From positions 23,186,001-23,250,000 of the forward strand of contig OU612073.1 in assembly GCA_914767715.1 (NCBI GenBank): a stretch of 64,000 nucleotides of DNA. Direction: 5' to 3'. The position numbers were made by a program, and so were the translations under genes. Source of the DNA: Membranipora membranacea. Lineage: Eukaryota; Bryozoa; Gymnolaemata; Cheilostomatida; Membraniporidae. Under the pieces are notes generated by a model. It made no database searches, was not told the DNA's origin, and worked only from the letters and a program-made list of their open reading frames with translations. This document shows positions 36,322 to 49,204 of this stretch, piece after piece (within the stretch, counting starts at the first letter, position 1; each line of letters begins with the position of its first letter).

Positions 36322-39300
36322 ATGCCAGAGAGAAACTACGATAGCATTGACATTATTGGAAGGGAGGCAATTGCCAACTATGTGCCAGGATATGACTGGA
36401 TGCCGGGAAGGTTTGGTCCTCCCCCGGGAATTCCGAAGGCCAGAAAGGAACAACTAGGTAAGTCTAACTCCTTGGTCTATCTGATGATATTTCTGATCAT
36501 CCATGTTTCTACCGAACTAAACCATTGTAATTGTTTTAGAAACTACATTGATGCAATAGATCTTTTCCTCCTTATATAATAACAATGTTATGTTGCAGAC
36601 CAGATGACTGACAAGGAGTACAAGTCTATCTTGGGACTGATGTCCTCATAGGACCTGAGGGTTGTCCCTCAACCGCTTCTTGCTATGCATCTTGTATCAA
36701 TTCATCGTTATGTCTGATATGGTAATGTCAACAACACCATCATTAATTGATGTGATGGTGCTCGTACCTGTTCTTGACCATACAGCTAAGTTGCAGCATT
36801 CATGTCATTCAAATGTTTGGTGCTTGGTTATTTGTCCTAATTGCATTGTATCGATGTTATGATGTAGACCAGATGACTGACAAGGAGTACCTGTATTCAT
36901 TCCTGAAGATGACACAAGAAGAGAAGGAGTCGCTCATGGTATCTGAGGCTGAGAGGAGAAGAACTTATACAGCTCACTGGCCTATAGAGAGTATCATCAA
37001 AGCTGCTGACCTCGCCAAGGAAGGATTTTACTATACAGGTACTAATCTCACTAGATTTATATGATATAAGGTGAAAATATTGATTGACTACTGAAGCATT
37101 GTGTTATGCAGGTAGATCAGTACCTCTTTTCTTCCGGCCAACCAGTTAAAGCATAAGATAATAGAGGTAAATATGTGCAATCAAATCAAGCAGCACCACC
37201 AAAGTCATAATTCTGCATGTTTTAGGTACGGCCGACAGAGTCCAGTGTGCATTCTGTGCTGGTATCATAAGAAACTGGGACAGAGGTGATATACCGAAAA
37301 TACAACATAAAAATTTCTTCAACTACTGCAAGATGGTACAGAGTAAGTTGAATGAATTAAACCATATACTATGTATATATATAATTTATATATATATATA
37401 TGATACTATTTAAGCAAATCAATTTCACAAGTTATTTATCTCATTTTCGACACACATCACATCAAAGAGTTTCGACTTATCATCTTTACACACATATGCC
37501 ATGTTGCTCTTGTAGTAAACGTTGATTCCTGAACTTTTTTCCAGTTTTACTTGCATAATAGAATAGCATTTTGTAAATGTGTTGACTATTTTCATTATGC
37601 TTTATTTTTCTTTGCAGACAAGCCATGTCACAATATCCCAATCCAGAACTGCCCTCTGCCTGGTGAATTACAAACCGACCAGCTCTCCAGTTCTCTCAAC
37701 AAGGATGCTCGTATGTTGTCTCCTCTTTTGAATTTATTTGCATTGTAAATTGTTCCCGAATTAGAATGTTCAAAAGAAAGGCTTATTATGATGATACTAG
37801 GATGTCTACCATCAGATGTCATATTTTATAAATCGGCGGAAGCTCTCCTTATTCTATACTCCCAATTGATTGATCCCTCATCGATTTAAGAGTGGTAAGA
37901 ATCCAAAATTAACGAGCATGGTTAACTTGGGAAAATTTTGAAGAAGAATATCTTCTGTTTTGATGCAGGTCCATAGGCCCTAGTAGTCTATGCATATCCA
38001 ATAACAATGAACGACAAAATTTGTTTTACGATAATTACTTCAATCTTCAGATCCTGATATTTGTAGGACAAGCAACACTGGGAGACCTGAACATCAATAC
38101 TGTTAAACCGAAAGCTCCTAAGCTCAGTGTTTACAGCAAGAGATGGGAGTCCTATCTCAAGTATCCCTCAGATAACCCAGTCCCTGCTAAGGATCTCTGT
38201 GAGTCTGGCTTCTTTTATGAGGGAGAGGGAGACAAAGTGAAATGTTTCTGGTGCGATGGAGCTTTAGAAATGTGGACTCGAGGTGATGACCCCTGGGTTG
38301 AGCATGCCAAGTAAGTATATCATAATATATACAATATGGCATACTGAAAAGTTGATGTCATTATATGATGCATGGAAGCAGTAATAATATGCTAATTCAT
38401 TTGATACTGCCAGGAACTGCTAATTACTCACAAAATCTAACTAATATTGACTCATTTCCTGGATACTGTCATTCCCCGATGATATGGACCATTGGTTACA
38501 CATCATTTTATTGAGAGGCCCTGCGGTTCAGCTAACTGCAACATTTATGGATTCATTTTTATCTTCATGCATATGCACATTTCAGGTGGTATGCAGGTTG
38601 TACTTTCGTTCAGCAGAATAAAGGTTTAGATTTCATCAGGAGGGCCAGGGCTGATATGACTCCTGAAAACCGGGCTACTGCTGAAACTCTCGTCTACAAC
38701 AAGGGTGACACAACTTTCCTAGGTATATATCTGAAACATGGCATTGTAAAAAGAAAATGCGATTCATTCTTTTGTTGATAGGGAGAGCTTCAGATATTTT
38801 AGGGCCTTTCTTGAAAGGATCACATCGACAAATTTGGGAGCTCTAGTGCTGCAGCATTTTTGAAGTGTGGAATGAAAAGTGTTTTTGTAATACATTGAGG
38901 TTTTTGCTCTGGGGTGGGGGGGGGGGGCAAATTAAGCAGCTTACTAACATGGGCTTGCTGGATAGATCCAGGTCGACAAAGATAAACTCCATTAAGAACT
39001 GAAACATAGCCTACATCTTGCATTGTCAAATTTTTTTCTGCAACAGTCAAGTACTGCATTCATAATTGGGCAGCAAGTGAAAAGATCACTGGCATGGTAT
39101 GAGGTGTAAGTATGGATTATGTGTTAGGATAGTGACAATAGAACGGGTAACCCGAAATGTCAAAGAGCTTTGGAAGAAAAAAGCTCCAGGGCAGGTTTGG
39201 ATGCTGCGAGCTAACTATGTAGATTGATATAGGATATATGTTACAAGTTAAATTCAGGGATAACAAGAGATCATATTGTGCGGAGAGGAGGACTCACCAC

Positions 39301-42300
39301 AAATCTGGCTCATGTCGAAACTAAGTTTGGACAAACCTGGTTAGCCTTGTTTTAATTCCAACTCATCCACGATTTCTCCAGATGTAATTTGTCCTGCTAA
39401 AGCAGGAAAAAGATGGATAAATTTATAGTAGACGAGTCCCTATGCAAAGATAGATAGTTTGAATAAATGCCGCACACGCATCAAGCAATATTTGTGATCT
39501 TCGCACTTCGGATAGACAATGGAACAGAGTCAATAGACATCAAGAATGATGGACAAATAACCATGGTCATGTCCTCCCAAAATGCATAAGTTCCTGACAA
39601 AGAATATCAAACTTCTTCGTCTGCATATTGGCCGGATATAATCAAATAGTGTTTACGGGCTTGCCAAGACAAATAGTGGATATGTAGCAGTTATCTAAGA
39701 AGACTGCAAACCTACTACAAATGACAGATAACAATAAGATCAAAGTTAGATAGTATGACTAAGAACTACCAACAACAAAGAACTTCGGGTATCTTGGAAC
39801 TCAGATAGATCAAGAAGGCGGGTGTGAGGCATAAATGATAAAAAGGATCAATACAGGCCTGGGATGGATGGTGGAACCCTCATGCAAAACATCCATAAAA
39901 CCGAAATCAACGATTTAAAATAAAACAGCCGCGGTGGGAAGTATATAGGTGTTGAAAGCTTAGACAATGTAGAATAAGCCAGGAAGGCCATCTCAGGAGT
40001 GAGGCTGAGGTAGATCTTGTATCTTAACTCGTGAGAATAACACAGCTTCAATAATGTGGGCATGTACGAAGGAAAATATAATATACTTGACCGAAATCAA
40101 GATAGCTGGGAAGCGAAGATCTTATTGAAGGATAACTGTTAACAAGAAAAAATGAACTCAAGCGATGGGGTGTTAAGCCAGAAGATGGTGACAACCGAGA
40201 TAGAGGACTATCACTGATTGAGCGTAGAAGTCTGAAAATAGTCACACAAAAAATACCGCAGGGTATTGGTGTTGCGCATTTTATTCTTTATCTATGAGAA
40301 TAGGAGCTTCATCGAACAAATGATGAGGGGTGTATTGCTTGTAGGGTCTTGTAACTGAAGGGATTGCGAAAATGAATGATTTTGCGTGTCAAAGGAACAG
40401 AGTGAGGGATACACAGTTATTGTTTGTGTACCATTGAACGTGGCTCGACCGGTATATAAGGGCCAGTCAATGTACAGCGATCACCCAGCCATATCAAACT
40501 CAAATGGAGTTAGCAGCATTCAAATTCCTCCTGCTTTTTCGGAAATAAGAGGAGCAGTAGTGAATTTTTTTTGATAGGAATCAGATGTGCTGATGCGTAA
40601 TTGTGTGATACACATGCCCAATAAATTTTCCTTCCAAAAATTGCATCGGAAAGTGGTGAAAATACATCTGATGTCATCCAAAATCGCCCTGTTCCAATGA
40701 TTTCAAATCATCCGCTTCAAATTATACATGCTCTTATTGGTCGATTTTGACATTATGATTTATGGTTTCAGAGGTTGCCTAGATACCGTTGTCAAGATTG
40801 AAATTGAACGTTGTAATAAAATCCTATAATCCCAAGTGTGATGATCCAACATAACAATAGCTATATCATAGGCTTCTATTCAACTTTATTTATGGGTGTC
40901 TTAAATAACACACTTGACCACTTGAGAACGCACCGTGGACTGGCTGTTAGAGGCGGAGACCAAGGCCATTCTCCACCTCTAATTACACTATATCAGCCAA
41001 TGGTCTTGCTTGTCACCAAAAAATACTAATTATGATTAATCCTCGTGCACCCCCTCATTAGCCCAGTACTTTAATACAACTTTACGGAGTTAAAGCAATG
41101 AACACTAGGTACTTTGTTATTCATCAGTAAAATAGTACAAGGAAGTTACTAATAGAACAATTATGTATGGAGGATCCAGCTCTAGGGCTTGTCCTATCAA
41201 ATATATCCACGCGTGTCCAATGTAGAAGCAATAGCGAGATCTAGTTTCGCTTCTCAAATAGGACATGACACATGTACTCCAAACTATCCTGGTGTAAAGA
41301 GTCCTGAAAAAGCTTGTCAAACAAAATTAAGGTTGTCATATGATTATAGCCACAGTATCTCTGCTCGCTTGAATATCATCAACAAGCTACCTTGTTTGTT
41401 GTTATAATATGACTATATTATTTCAAATTGAATCCTTTGTTCAAGGGAACCTGGTCAATATGATGCAGATAAATATTTTGTGGCAGGGGTCCATAATTAC
41501 AACCTCAAATACAGGAGCTTCCTGAACCAGCATTATGCAATCTGCTGCCAATTCATTGACATGCTATCACAGAGTAAGGATAAGCAGAGGGGACACTTCA
41601 ATGATCGTTATAGTGCCTGCGGTTTTTGATTCACTGGGGGAAAATTGTGCACAGCTGGATGCCAAAAACTCATTATCTCTATATGTTATAATGGCATTTT
41701 TCTTGCAGACATCCCTACCTTTGATGGGCCATAATTCATTCTGTATTTATCCTAAAGACTGATTTCCAACTTTGTTGGAATGTCCAAGCTTCAAGCTATA
41801 CACCATATTGTTGTCATTTTTTGCTAGGATTCATAGGCTATGAGTAATCCAGGTTTTTGAAATGAGTTTTGCCATATAGATTTACATGTGACAATTGATA
41901 GACGGCTGGTCATCAAAATTAGGAAATGTCTGTGCATTGACCTAAGCCCTATGTAAATCTATATGATAAAACTCATTTTAAAAACCTGGATTACTCATAG
42001 CCTATGTATCCTAGCAAAAAATGACAATAATATGGTGTATAGCTCGAAGATTGGACATTTCAGAAAAGTTAGAAATCAGTCTTTAGGATAAATACAGAAT
42101 GAATTATGACCTATCAAAGGTGGCTATGTCTGCATGACAAAACTCCACTGTAACTTATATATATTCTGAAATTGGCAGGTGGCCAGATTGATGAATTTCC
42201 CCCAGTGGATAAAAACCGCAGGCACTATAACGATCATTAAAGTGTCCCCTCTGCTTATCCTTACTCTGTGATGCTATCCTCATGTTATGTGATACTTTAT

Positions 42301-45300
42301 TTAGTTTGTACATTGCATTGTTTCAAACAAAGTCACTAGGGAGGTTTCCATTGAACAGTCATTTTCTTCAGGGCTTGCTTGTATCGATGATTTGCTAGTT
42401 CTTATTCAGTCAACCAGTATAATTGTTCATCAGATAAAGCTGCTATTCATGCGTGGTTAATCACAATTGGAATTTTGATTAAAAATAGGAATCCGTAGAA
42501 TCCCATAGTTAGGTATTGGGAAACCCGCTTTAGAGTCTTAATTTCAATGCAAAGCAATACAACTAAAATGGAAATACCGTAACGATAGGGATTTCCCTTC
42601 TCCTTGTTGACTGAAGTAGGTCGATAAATTCTTATGAAACTGACACGCAAGCACGCGCTGTAACTACGCAATTAGTAATGGCTTGGGAAATCACAAGTGA
42701 ACCAAATACAGTCATATTTTCCTGTTTAAACAGGTTTCTGCAAGGGAAAAGGATGTAGTGTGATCATGTTTTCTATTAGCTAATCTATGTAAATACAACA
42801 AGAAATTGCCCGTGCTTTTACTAACTCTATGAGAACACCACGCTGTTGACTTAACGATTTGTTTTCAGTTGTCCGAACTCTCTTTCTTATCACCCAGTTG
42901 TTTCTGGATTTTGGTGCCTCTGGTTGTAAAAGACATGTCAGATGCAGAGCTTGATCAGTCCGTCACTAGGCAAGAAATGGCTTTACAAAGTCACTAAAGT
43001 CATTGAGGCGACATAAACCCACATGAGAAGTTTGGTACTTTGGGGTAATATGGAGTACATGACTGTGGCTATATCAGTCATAGAATGAGTTTTTATCAGC
43101 CTTTTATCAGCTTGGTCACTCATGCTGTTAGGCACTTGAATAGCTTGCCCAGCAGTCCAACAGTCCAGCCAAAATGCTACATTCACCAGTCTACTCTACG
43201 GTGCTCTCTCCTAGCATACAGCAATGATGGACTCCTGTATCTGTCCGGGGATTCCCAAAACACAACATAGAAACTTGGGAGGAATAAAACGTGACATGCT
43301 TCTGAGTCACCACTCTGAGCATATTTGTGTGGGGTTACGATGAAACTGAGTGTGTACCACGTGTGAGTCAGGACTGACCACAATGCTGTGTCTTGTTTTC
43401 TTTGGTACAAGTCAGAAATATCACATGATTTACTCACGCTCATGTACAATAATAATTATACTCATGCTAGAAATCGGACTGTTGTAAACACAAGTCAACC
43501 ACGGAAAATAATTGCACATAGAGTTGGTATTGGCTAGTAAAAAGCGGAGCTAGTTTGGGGCGACTTAATGTTAGCTAGCTACAATGTGATTATTGCTAAC
43601 CCCATTTTTCACTAAAGTACCATTCACAGGTAGCTCTCAGCTGTCAGCTCTCAGGATTGTATGGATCAAGTTTGATCAATTTTCCAGTGTAGGTGGTCAA
43701 CTTGGAAAGCAGGCAAATGGATCAAACTTGATCTAAGGATTTGACATCTCATTTTTATTACAGTGGAACGAGTCGGGCTTTTACTGATTGGAAATATCAA
43801 GAATTCTTGGACATTGAATTTTAAGTAGCTAGGGAATCCAAACATAGTTTGATAATACTCTGAAATGTTCTTTCAACGTTGTAGATATAAAGCCTGAGCC
43901 AATCGAGGAGCCCATCGAAATAGATAAACTAGAAGGTTACCAGTATCTTACTTCACTCGAATACAGCAGAGAGATCATTGTTAAAGCTTATGCAGCGAAT
44001 GAAAGTATGAACACTTGAGATAAAATACTGAAATATGAACCAGGCCTTGTAGCTGCCCATCTAAGCACTTGTTCATAATCGTTTTGATCCACGCAAGTGG
44101 ATTGTGTTACTTTCAAATGTATCTCTTGGGATGAAGGAGCCAAGTGTCGTAACTGAGTGTTCCATTACATCAATAGTATTGAGTCTTTGTTCATGATAGT
44201 GCCAGGCTTTTATCATAAGCGGAAAATCACGGGTTTTCCATGCAAACTTGTGTTTTCCACCTGATGAATCGTATTCATTATTTGTTGGGCTAGTTCTCAG
44301 CAATGACTTACTAGGCGATCATTCCTATTTTCATCACACAACCACAATGGTACATGTTAACTCGGAGAGATCAGAGATACTGCATCAGTGACAGCTGTGC
44401 TGTATAAACTTACTTTTGTACTTACAACCATTGAATGTGCCACCCTTACACTTTGTGCTCACTGTAAAGTAGCAGTCTCTAATGTGGCTTAAAACACTGA
44501 ATCTAATGGTTTTATTTTAGATAATGAGTTCAAAGAGCAGGGAGTGTTGGTCACCATCGTACAAGATCTGGCAGATGGAATCACTTCTTCACTCGGTAAG
44601 ACGGATCATTCTCTTCGTCTCAAGTGTACAATTTGTAATGACTCAAATCTCCCCCCTGGTTTATATTCCCTACTACTATACTCCCTAAAAGTCAGGGTAT
44701 AATTATTTTGGGTTCAGGTGTGAGCAGATTGGTAATATGTGTTTGGAGCATCACTGATGAACTCATGTGCCTACAACTGTTGGTGATGCAACTGTGATAT
44801 GATCTGCTTCCATACAGTCTTTTAATCTAGTTTTATCCAATCTGCCTGCGTTCCAGTTGTTCATGTTTTCCTGGTAAGCCGCTGGGAACAGCAGGAATGC
44901 AAGAAAATTGAATCAATTTTTTATCTTGCATGCCTTTAGATGGAAAAATGAATGTTTTGTATATATCCATCATCATCATCATCATGCTTGGCCCTGTTTG
45001 TTTGTTATAGAGGAATACATGCAGAAAGTCAAGGAAAGGCAGGAGAACCCGACATGTATGGAGGAAGAGGAAATGGAGATAATCAGCCACACTAAGCCTC
45101 TAAGGTATAATCTGTTCTCTTATTTATGCCTCGCACCCATTCCTCGATATCAATGTTGTTAAACTGCAAATAACTGAAAGTTATCTAACCTGTGTGATAC
45201 GTGTTCAAAGGGGAAAGAAATCCACTCTTTGCTTGCACTGTTAGTAGTTATGTTTATACTGCCATATTTCTTTGTCTGGTAAAACTTGGGTGTATTCTTT

Positions 45301-45992
45301 CAGACGAGTCAATGTTGCAGAGATAGTAGCCAATGCCAACGAACCATCAGCACAAGAGAGTAAGGACTTCATCGATGCTCTAACATGCCGAAAATGCAGA
45401 AGGAATATTGTAAGTATAAGATCTGGGTTTTAGATTGACGGGCTCTGTATGGCTCTGTGCAATCATAAACTTGAAACATCACCAATAGTTTTTTTCCATT
45501 CTTAGACAAGCTTTGATTGTCTAATTGTTTGTGAATGACATGGTTTTTTTCTCTAGTGACTGTCTAGCCATTTCAAACACCCTTCACCATGCAAACTATG
45601 AAAAAACTTGAAACTTGAGAGCAGTTTGTATTTCGTTTTTCTCTAGGCTTGCTATACAAAATGGGAACATTGATATTGAGATATGTGCAAACTTTGATAA
45701 ACCCATTAAGAGTATTCCACACCATTCAATATTATTATTGATTTCTTGGTCTTTTGTCCTGCTAATTCCATTAGAGCTAAGTACTGTCTAGTGAGTTATG
45801 ACTGGTAGGTATTCCCCTCCCCCAATTTTGTTATCCATGTTGACCTCAAAAATTTTATTGTAGTCGGGAGCTGTCGTACTACCTTGTGGATGTTTCTGTC
45901 TCTGTCAAGACTGCAGTAAAAAAAACTTACCAAAAAAGTGTCCGACATGTGGGAACGTAGTGAAGGGAGCCTGCAGAACCTTTCTAGCATAG
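36322..45992 (+). CDS. Inhibitor-of-apoptosis-like protein: two BIR domains, UBA-like region, RING
   Basis: This protein probably restrains caspases or immune signalling as a RING E3 ubiquitin ligase. Exons: 36322-36457, 36868-37038, 37226-37342, 37618-37710, 38067-38310, 38586-38722, 43885-44004, 44521-44595, 45011-45104, 45304-45409, 45864-45992; 1422 nt, 473 residues, all in phase. BIR1 runs from RRRTYTAHWP to CKMVQ with CAFC, His and Cys in the standard spacing. BIR2 runs from KRWESYLKYP to KWYAGC with CFWC, WVEH and Cys. The part after BIR2 (YSREIIVKAYAANE, VTIVQDLADGI) resembles the IAP UBA domain. The RING ends the protein (CRKC, LPCGCFCLCQDC, CPTC). The usual zinc-binding His in CGH is Cys here. 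The ATG directly follows an acceptor (TTTTCAG|ATG), so a 5' non-coding exon is expected. Intron 6 (5.2 kb) holds a LINE remnant and a 703-bp palindromic element. Confidence 0.9.
36599..36651 (+). other. Duplicated exon start in the IAP gene that runs into a stop
   Basis: The 25 bases AGACCAGATGACTGACAAGG plus AGTAC occur both here and at exon 2 (36866-36890), each right after an intron acceptor. Joined to exon 1 in phase, this copy reads DQMTDKEYKSILGLMSS then TAG at 36649-36651, giving a 62-residue product without BIR or RING. The other copy reads DQMTDKEYLYSF and continues into BIR1. Confidence 0.7.
39100..40260 (+). mobile_element. Decayed LINE reverse-transcriptase C-terminal region
   Basis: A translated piece near 39785 reads KNFGYLGTQIDQEGG, the (K)YLG.. 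segment that follows the reverse-transcriptase catalytic domain in many RTE/CR1-like LINEs, then IKRINTGLGWM. Further downstream frames are broken by many stops. It is a fossil, inactive. The clade is inferred from this motif only. Confidence 0.5.
41568..42270. mobile_element. 703-bp palindromic DNA element, copy 1
   Basis: Inverted halves begin CACAGAGTAAGGATAAGCAG and end with the mirror image. The repeat extends almost to the centre, near the segment TGACAATTGATAGACGGCTG. The 7-bp direct repeat ATGCTAT flanks it at 41561-41567 and 42271-42277. The left and right halves are distinguishable (left CACTGGGGGAAAATTGTGCA, right TGAATTTCCCCCAGTGG). No ORF is present. The 5' CACAG end fits the CANRG pattern of P-superfamily transposons, which is an inference. 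Confidence 0.85.
43659..43736. mobile_element. Small GATCAAG-ended MITE, copy C
   Basis: About 78 bp, with GGATCAAGTTTGATC at the left and GGATCAAACTTGATC at the right, next to TA. It lies about 150 bp upstream of IAP exon 7. Confidence 0.5.
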
Positions 45993-48470
45993 GTATATAC
46001 CGGATTCAGTCGGGCAAAAGAAAGTTATAAAGCAGACAAAATTTTATTTAACTAACTCTTTGCAGATTGTCCCTTACCCAAGTGCCAACATTATCTGTGA
46101 TGAGTTGATTATTGGCACCGGGTGGGGGAATATAGTAAGCTTGGATAAATAGTATCATCTGAAAAATCTGGTATATGTCTGTATGAGTCTATTAACTAAC
46201 CAGAGTAAGACCTATAAGCAAAAGTAAGTTTCCAAAGAACATATTCAGGATGAAGAAGACAAAACCGGCTAAACATTATTTTCATATTGTATTTATATCC
46301 AATTATTTTGCTGTTAACAGTTAGAATCACATCAATATGGTCTTTTTTTGCTCCATATTCCATTTCTGATAATTCAGAGAAAAGCTGATGTTGACCCGTT
46401 TTCTTCAACAAACTTACCAGAACTTAAAAATGGCACCAATCAAGCCAGACAGACTACAGACATGAATATATGTTTGGAGTGATCAGATTGTGAAGGTCGT
46501 GTCATGTCAGCTTTTCCCTAAAAACGGCGTAATGGAAAAATATATTGTTACTTGTTAGTATCAAATTTAGATAAATACAAAATAATAACAAGCTTTATTC
46601 CTATCAGCTACTACTATAACATGTATTTTTGTTGCCTAACTGGTGGTGAGACTGGGCTACCTCTCAAATGGCACCCAGAACTTCCACCAAGGTAACCCTC
46701 ATAGCCTTTTGGCTAGTGAGTTTTTTGGATCACAGGTTCTGAGTATTCAGCCATATTCGTGGTCAATGGTAAATCGGCTGTTTTTGGTGTATGTTCTGGG
46801 GAGGATATTTCTAAGTTCTTATTTGTCCGCTTGCTCCCTTTATACAGTACATCATGGCCTTTTAGTGGAGAGGAACTTTCAAATTCAAACTGTAGGCAAC
46901 AATGGTATTTCCAGTTTATCGAAATTTCATCGGGATTCCCCTCCAATGGTAATTCCACTTTGCCTTTCATTGGTCTGTCATCAAACTGTATGATGAGCTG
47001 TGTTAAAACTGGTCTTTGTTTCACAAGCAACTACACACTCACCTCAACAAGTTGCCTTTTCTACTAGTATTCACTTTGAGGTCACATCTGTTGCATTTCT
47101 GTAAGTTCAACTTGAATTCCAATTATCCTCTGGTGCGAGAAACTAGTATGTCACACAGGTATCCCTGGTTTTAACATCTTTGAGACTTGAAGCTTGTTTC
47201 ATTATCTGTGAGAGGATGTACTTGTTTGTTTTCTTGTTTAAAAGTTTAATTGATGTCAACCAAACCGGAAAGTAATCAGGATATCAGCCAATTTTGACCG
47301 GACATAACCATTTATTATGCATCTTGCAATTTGCCTTATCGTTTTAGTTTACGGATAACTGTCAGCTTTAGCTGGCACAGTGTTGTCTGGTCCATGTAGA
47401 ACCAGTTAGTTCCCTCTGTGGTGGGGGAGGTATATTGCAAATGTTTGGTTTCAATGAGCATTGACACCAAACATTTGCAATATCCCTCCACCACCACAGA
47501 GGGACCTAACTTGTTCTAGGGTCTATGTCAGTCATATTGCACCAAGAACAGACCAGCAGGCACAGTGTTGATTAAGTGAGCTAGAGTAGCATATTTGGGT
47601 ATACATAAATTTCACTAAGAATTTGATATACCTTATCCTAAATAAGTTTTATTGTTTGTACATCAAGTTCAAGCACTAAATAGCTTGTGTGTTCAGAGCT
47701 GTGCCATCAGATGCACAAGTTTCTTCTTGAATAAAGATTTCATGTTCAACTAAACTTTACGACCGTAAAGCCAGCTCGGTCTGAGAGCAATTGTTATAGC
47801 GCTCCAAAAAACCGAGAGAGGTGAGAACATCAATGTACACCTTTAAAAATCCATAGGATATGAACAACACTGCTCAATAGGGCGCTGCAGCTCCGTTCAA
47901 CCAATATTGTCGCAATAATTTGAAGTGATATGCAACTACTGAATCAGTGTACATAAAACCATAGAACCAGCTATGTTGATAAGACATGCAGATACAGACC
48001 TGCTATTAATCAGGCTCTCAACAATTACCCGAGTGTATGTGGAACACTCCATTCCAAATCTATTGGTTGGGAAGATCAAGGCTAGGGCTTTACACAAGAT
48101 GGAATTACTCTCTTTGCGCATGCATGCGCTGATTGCATTGATGTGTTAAAAGCTTGAAGAGAAACTTATCCTTGCTGACACTATGTATGTATGCATATTG
48201 TATTGTATCATTTGGTGATAAAATCATTTGTTGGTTGTTACAAAAGGCTTGGCAGCCTCTTGTAAGTATGTTTGTATATCTTATTTGGCTACATTGTGTT
48301 GATCTACGTGACAGCTTTTAAATTGTGATATAGTCTATTTGGTTACTCTCATGGAACTGGTTATAATCATTTAAACGCTCGGTTATAAAATCTGCAATAT
48401 AACAGTCATGAATTAATGTTATCACAGTTAATCCAAACAAAGTATAATAATTCAGTCAAATGTTATATCA
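45993..48470. other. Intergenic; possible decayed zinc-finger fragment on the minus strand
   Basis: No firm gene. On the minus strand, around 47102-47045, a peptide KCNRCDLKVNTSRKGNLLR looks like half of a C2H2 zinc finger. It is followed, in another frame, by an open stretch to 46713 (FDDRPMKGKVELPLEGNPDE). No acceptor or donor joins them convincingly, so this is probably a pseudogene or mobile-element relic. A 122-bp hairpin lies at 47397-47518. I found no good poly(A) signal close behind the IAP stop. Confidence 0.35.
47397..47518. repeat. 122-bp hairpin element
   Basis: Arms starting TAGAACCAGTTAG and CCCTCTGTGGTGG, then ATTGCAAATGTTTGGT, mirror each other around a loop of about 16 bases, with a few small mismatches. 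A 12-bp direct repeat GGCACAGTGTTG occurs on both sides (about 47374 and 47559), beyond additional flanking sequence. Probably a small palindromic MITE. Confidence 0.65.
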
Positions 48471-48473
48471 CAT

Positions 48474-49172
48474 CACAGAGAAAGGATATGCACAGGGGAC
48501 ACTTCAATGATCGTTATAGTGCCTGCGGTTTTTATCCACTGGGGGAAATTCATCAATCTGGCCACCTGCCAATTTCAGAATATATATAAGTTACAGTGGA
48601 GTTTTGTCATGCAGACATAGCCACCATAGGTCATAATTCATTCTGTATTTATCCTAAAGACTGATTTCTAACTTTTCTGAAATGTCCAATCTTCGAGCTA
48701 TACACCATATTATTGTCATTTTTTGCTAGGATACATAGGCTATGAGTAATCCAGGTTTTTAAAATGAGTTTTATCATATAGATTTACATAGGGCTTAGGT
48801 CAATGCACAGACATTTCCTAATTTTGATGACCAGCCGTCTATCAATTGTCACATGTAAATCTATATGGCAAAACTCATTTCAAAAACCTGGATTACTCTT
48901 AGCCTATGAATCCTAGCAAAAAATGACAACAATATGGTGTATAGCTTGAAGCTTGGACATTCCAACAAAGTTGGAAATCAGTCTTTAGGATAAATACAGA
49001 ATGAATTATGGCCCATCAAAGGTAGGGATGTCTGCAAGAAAAATGTCATTATAACATGTAGAGATAATGAGTTTTCGGCATCCAGCTGTGCTCAATTTTC
49101 CCCCAGTGAATCAAAAACCGCAGGCACTATAACTATCATTGAACTGTCCTCTCTGTATATCCTTACTCTGTG
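48474..49172. mobile_element. 699-bp palindromic DNA element, copy 2 (inverted relative to copy 1)
   Basis: This is the same family as 41568-42270. Here the half with TGAATTTCCCCCAGTGG is on the left, so the copy is inverted. The 7-bp direct repeat ATCACAT flanks it at 48467-48473 and 49173-49179. Two independent 7-bp duplications define the family ends and show that both copies moved by transposition. Confidence 0.85.
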
Positions 49173-49204
49173 ATCACATTGTGACATTGGTTGAGCGCTC
49201 TGTT

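Larger units (their letters stand above)
38723..43884. other. IAP intron 6: LINE debris and palindromic elements
   Basis: This 5.2-kb intron contains a G-rich homopolymer run near 38916, a decayed LINE (about 39100-40260), a 703-bp palindromic element (41568-42270), and a GATCAAG-ended element (about 43659-43735). I see no coding exon between 38722 and 43885. Confidence 0.6.

Noticed and set aside
46643-47067. Two plus-strand ORFs of about 100-116 residues
   Set aside because: They overlap each other and a minus-strand frame in the same 400 bp, with no splice or start support and no family resemblance.
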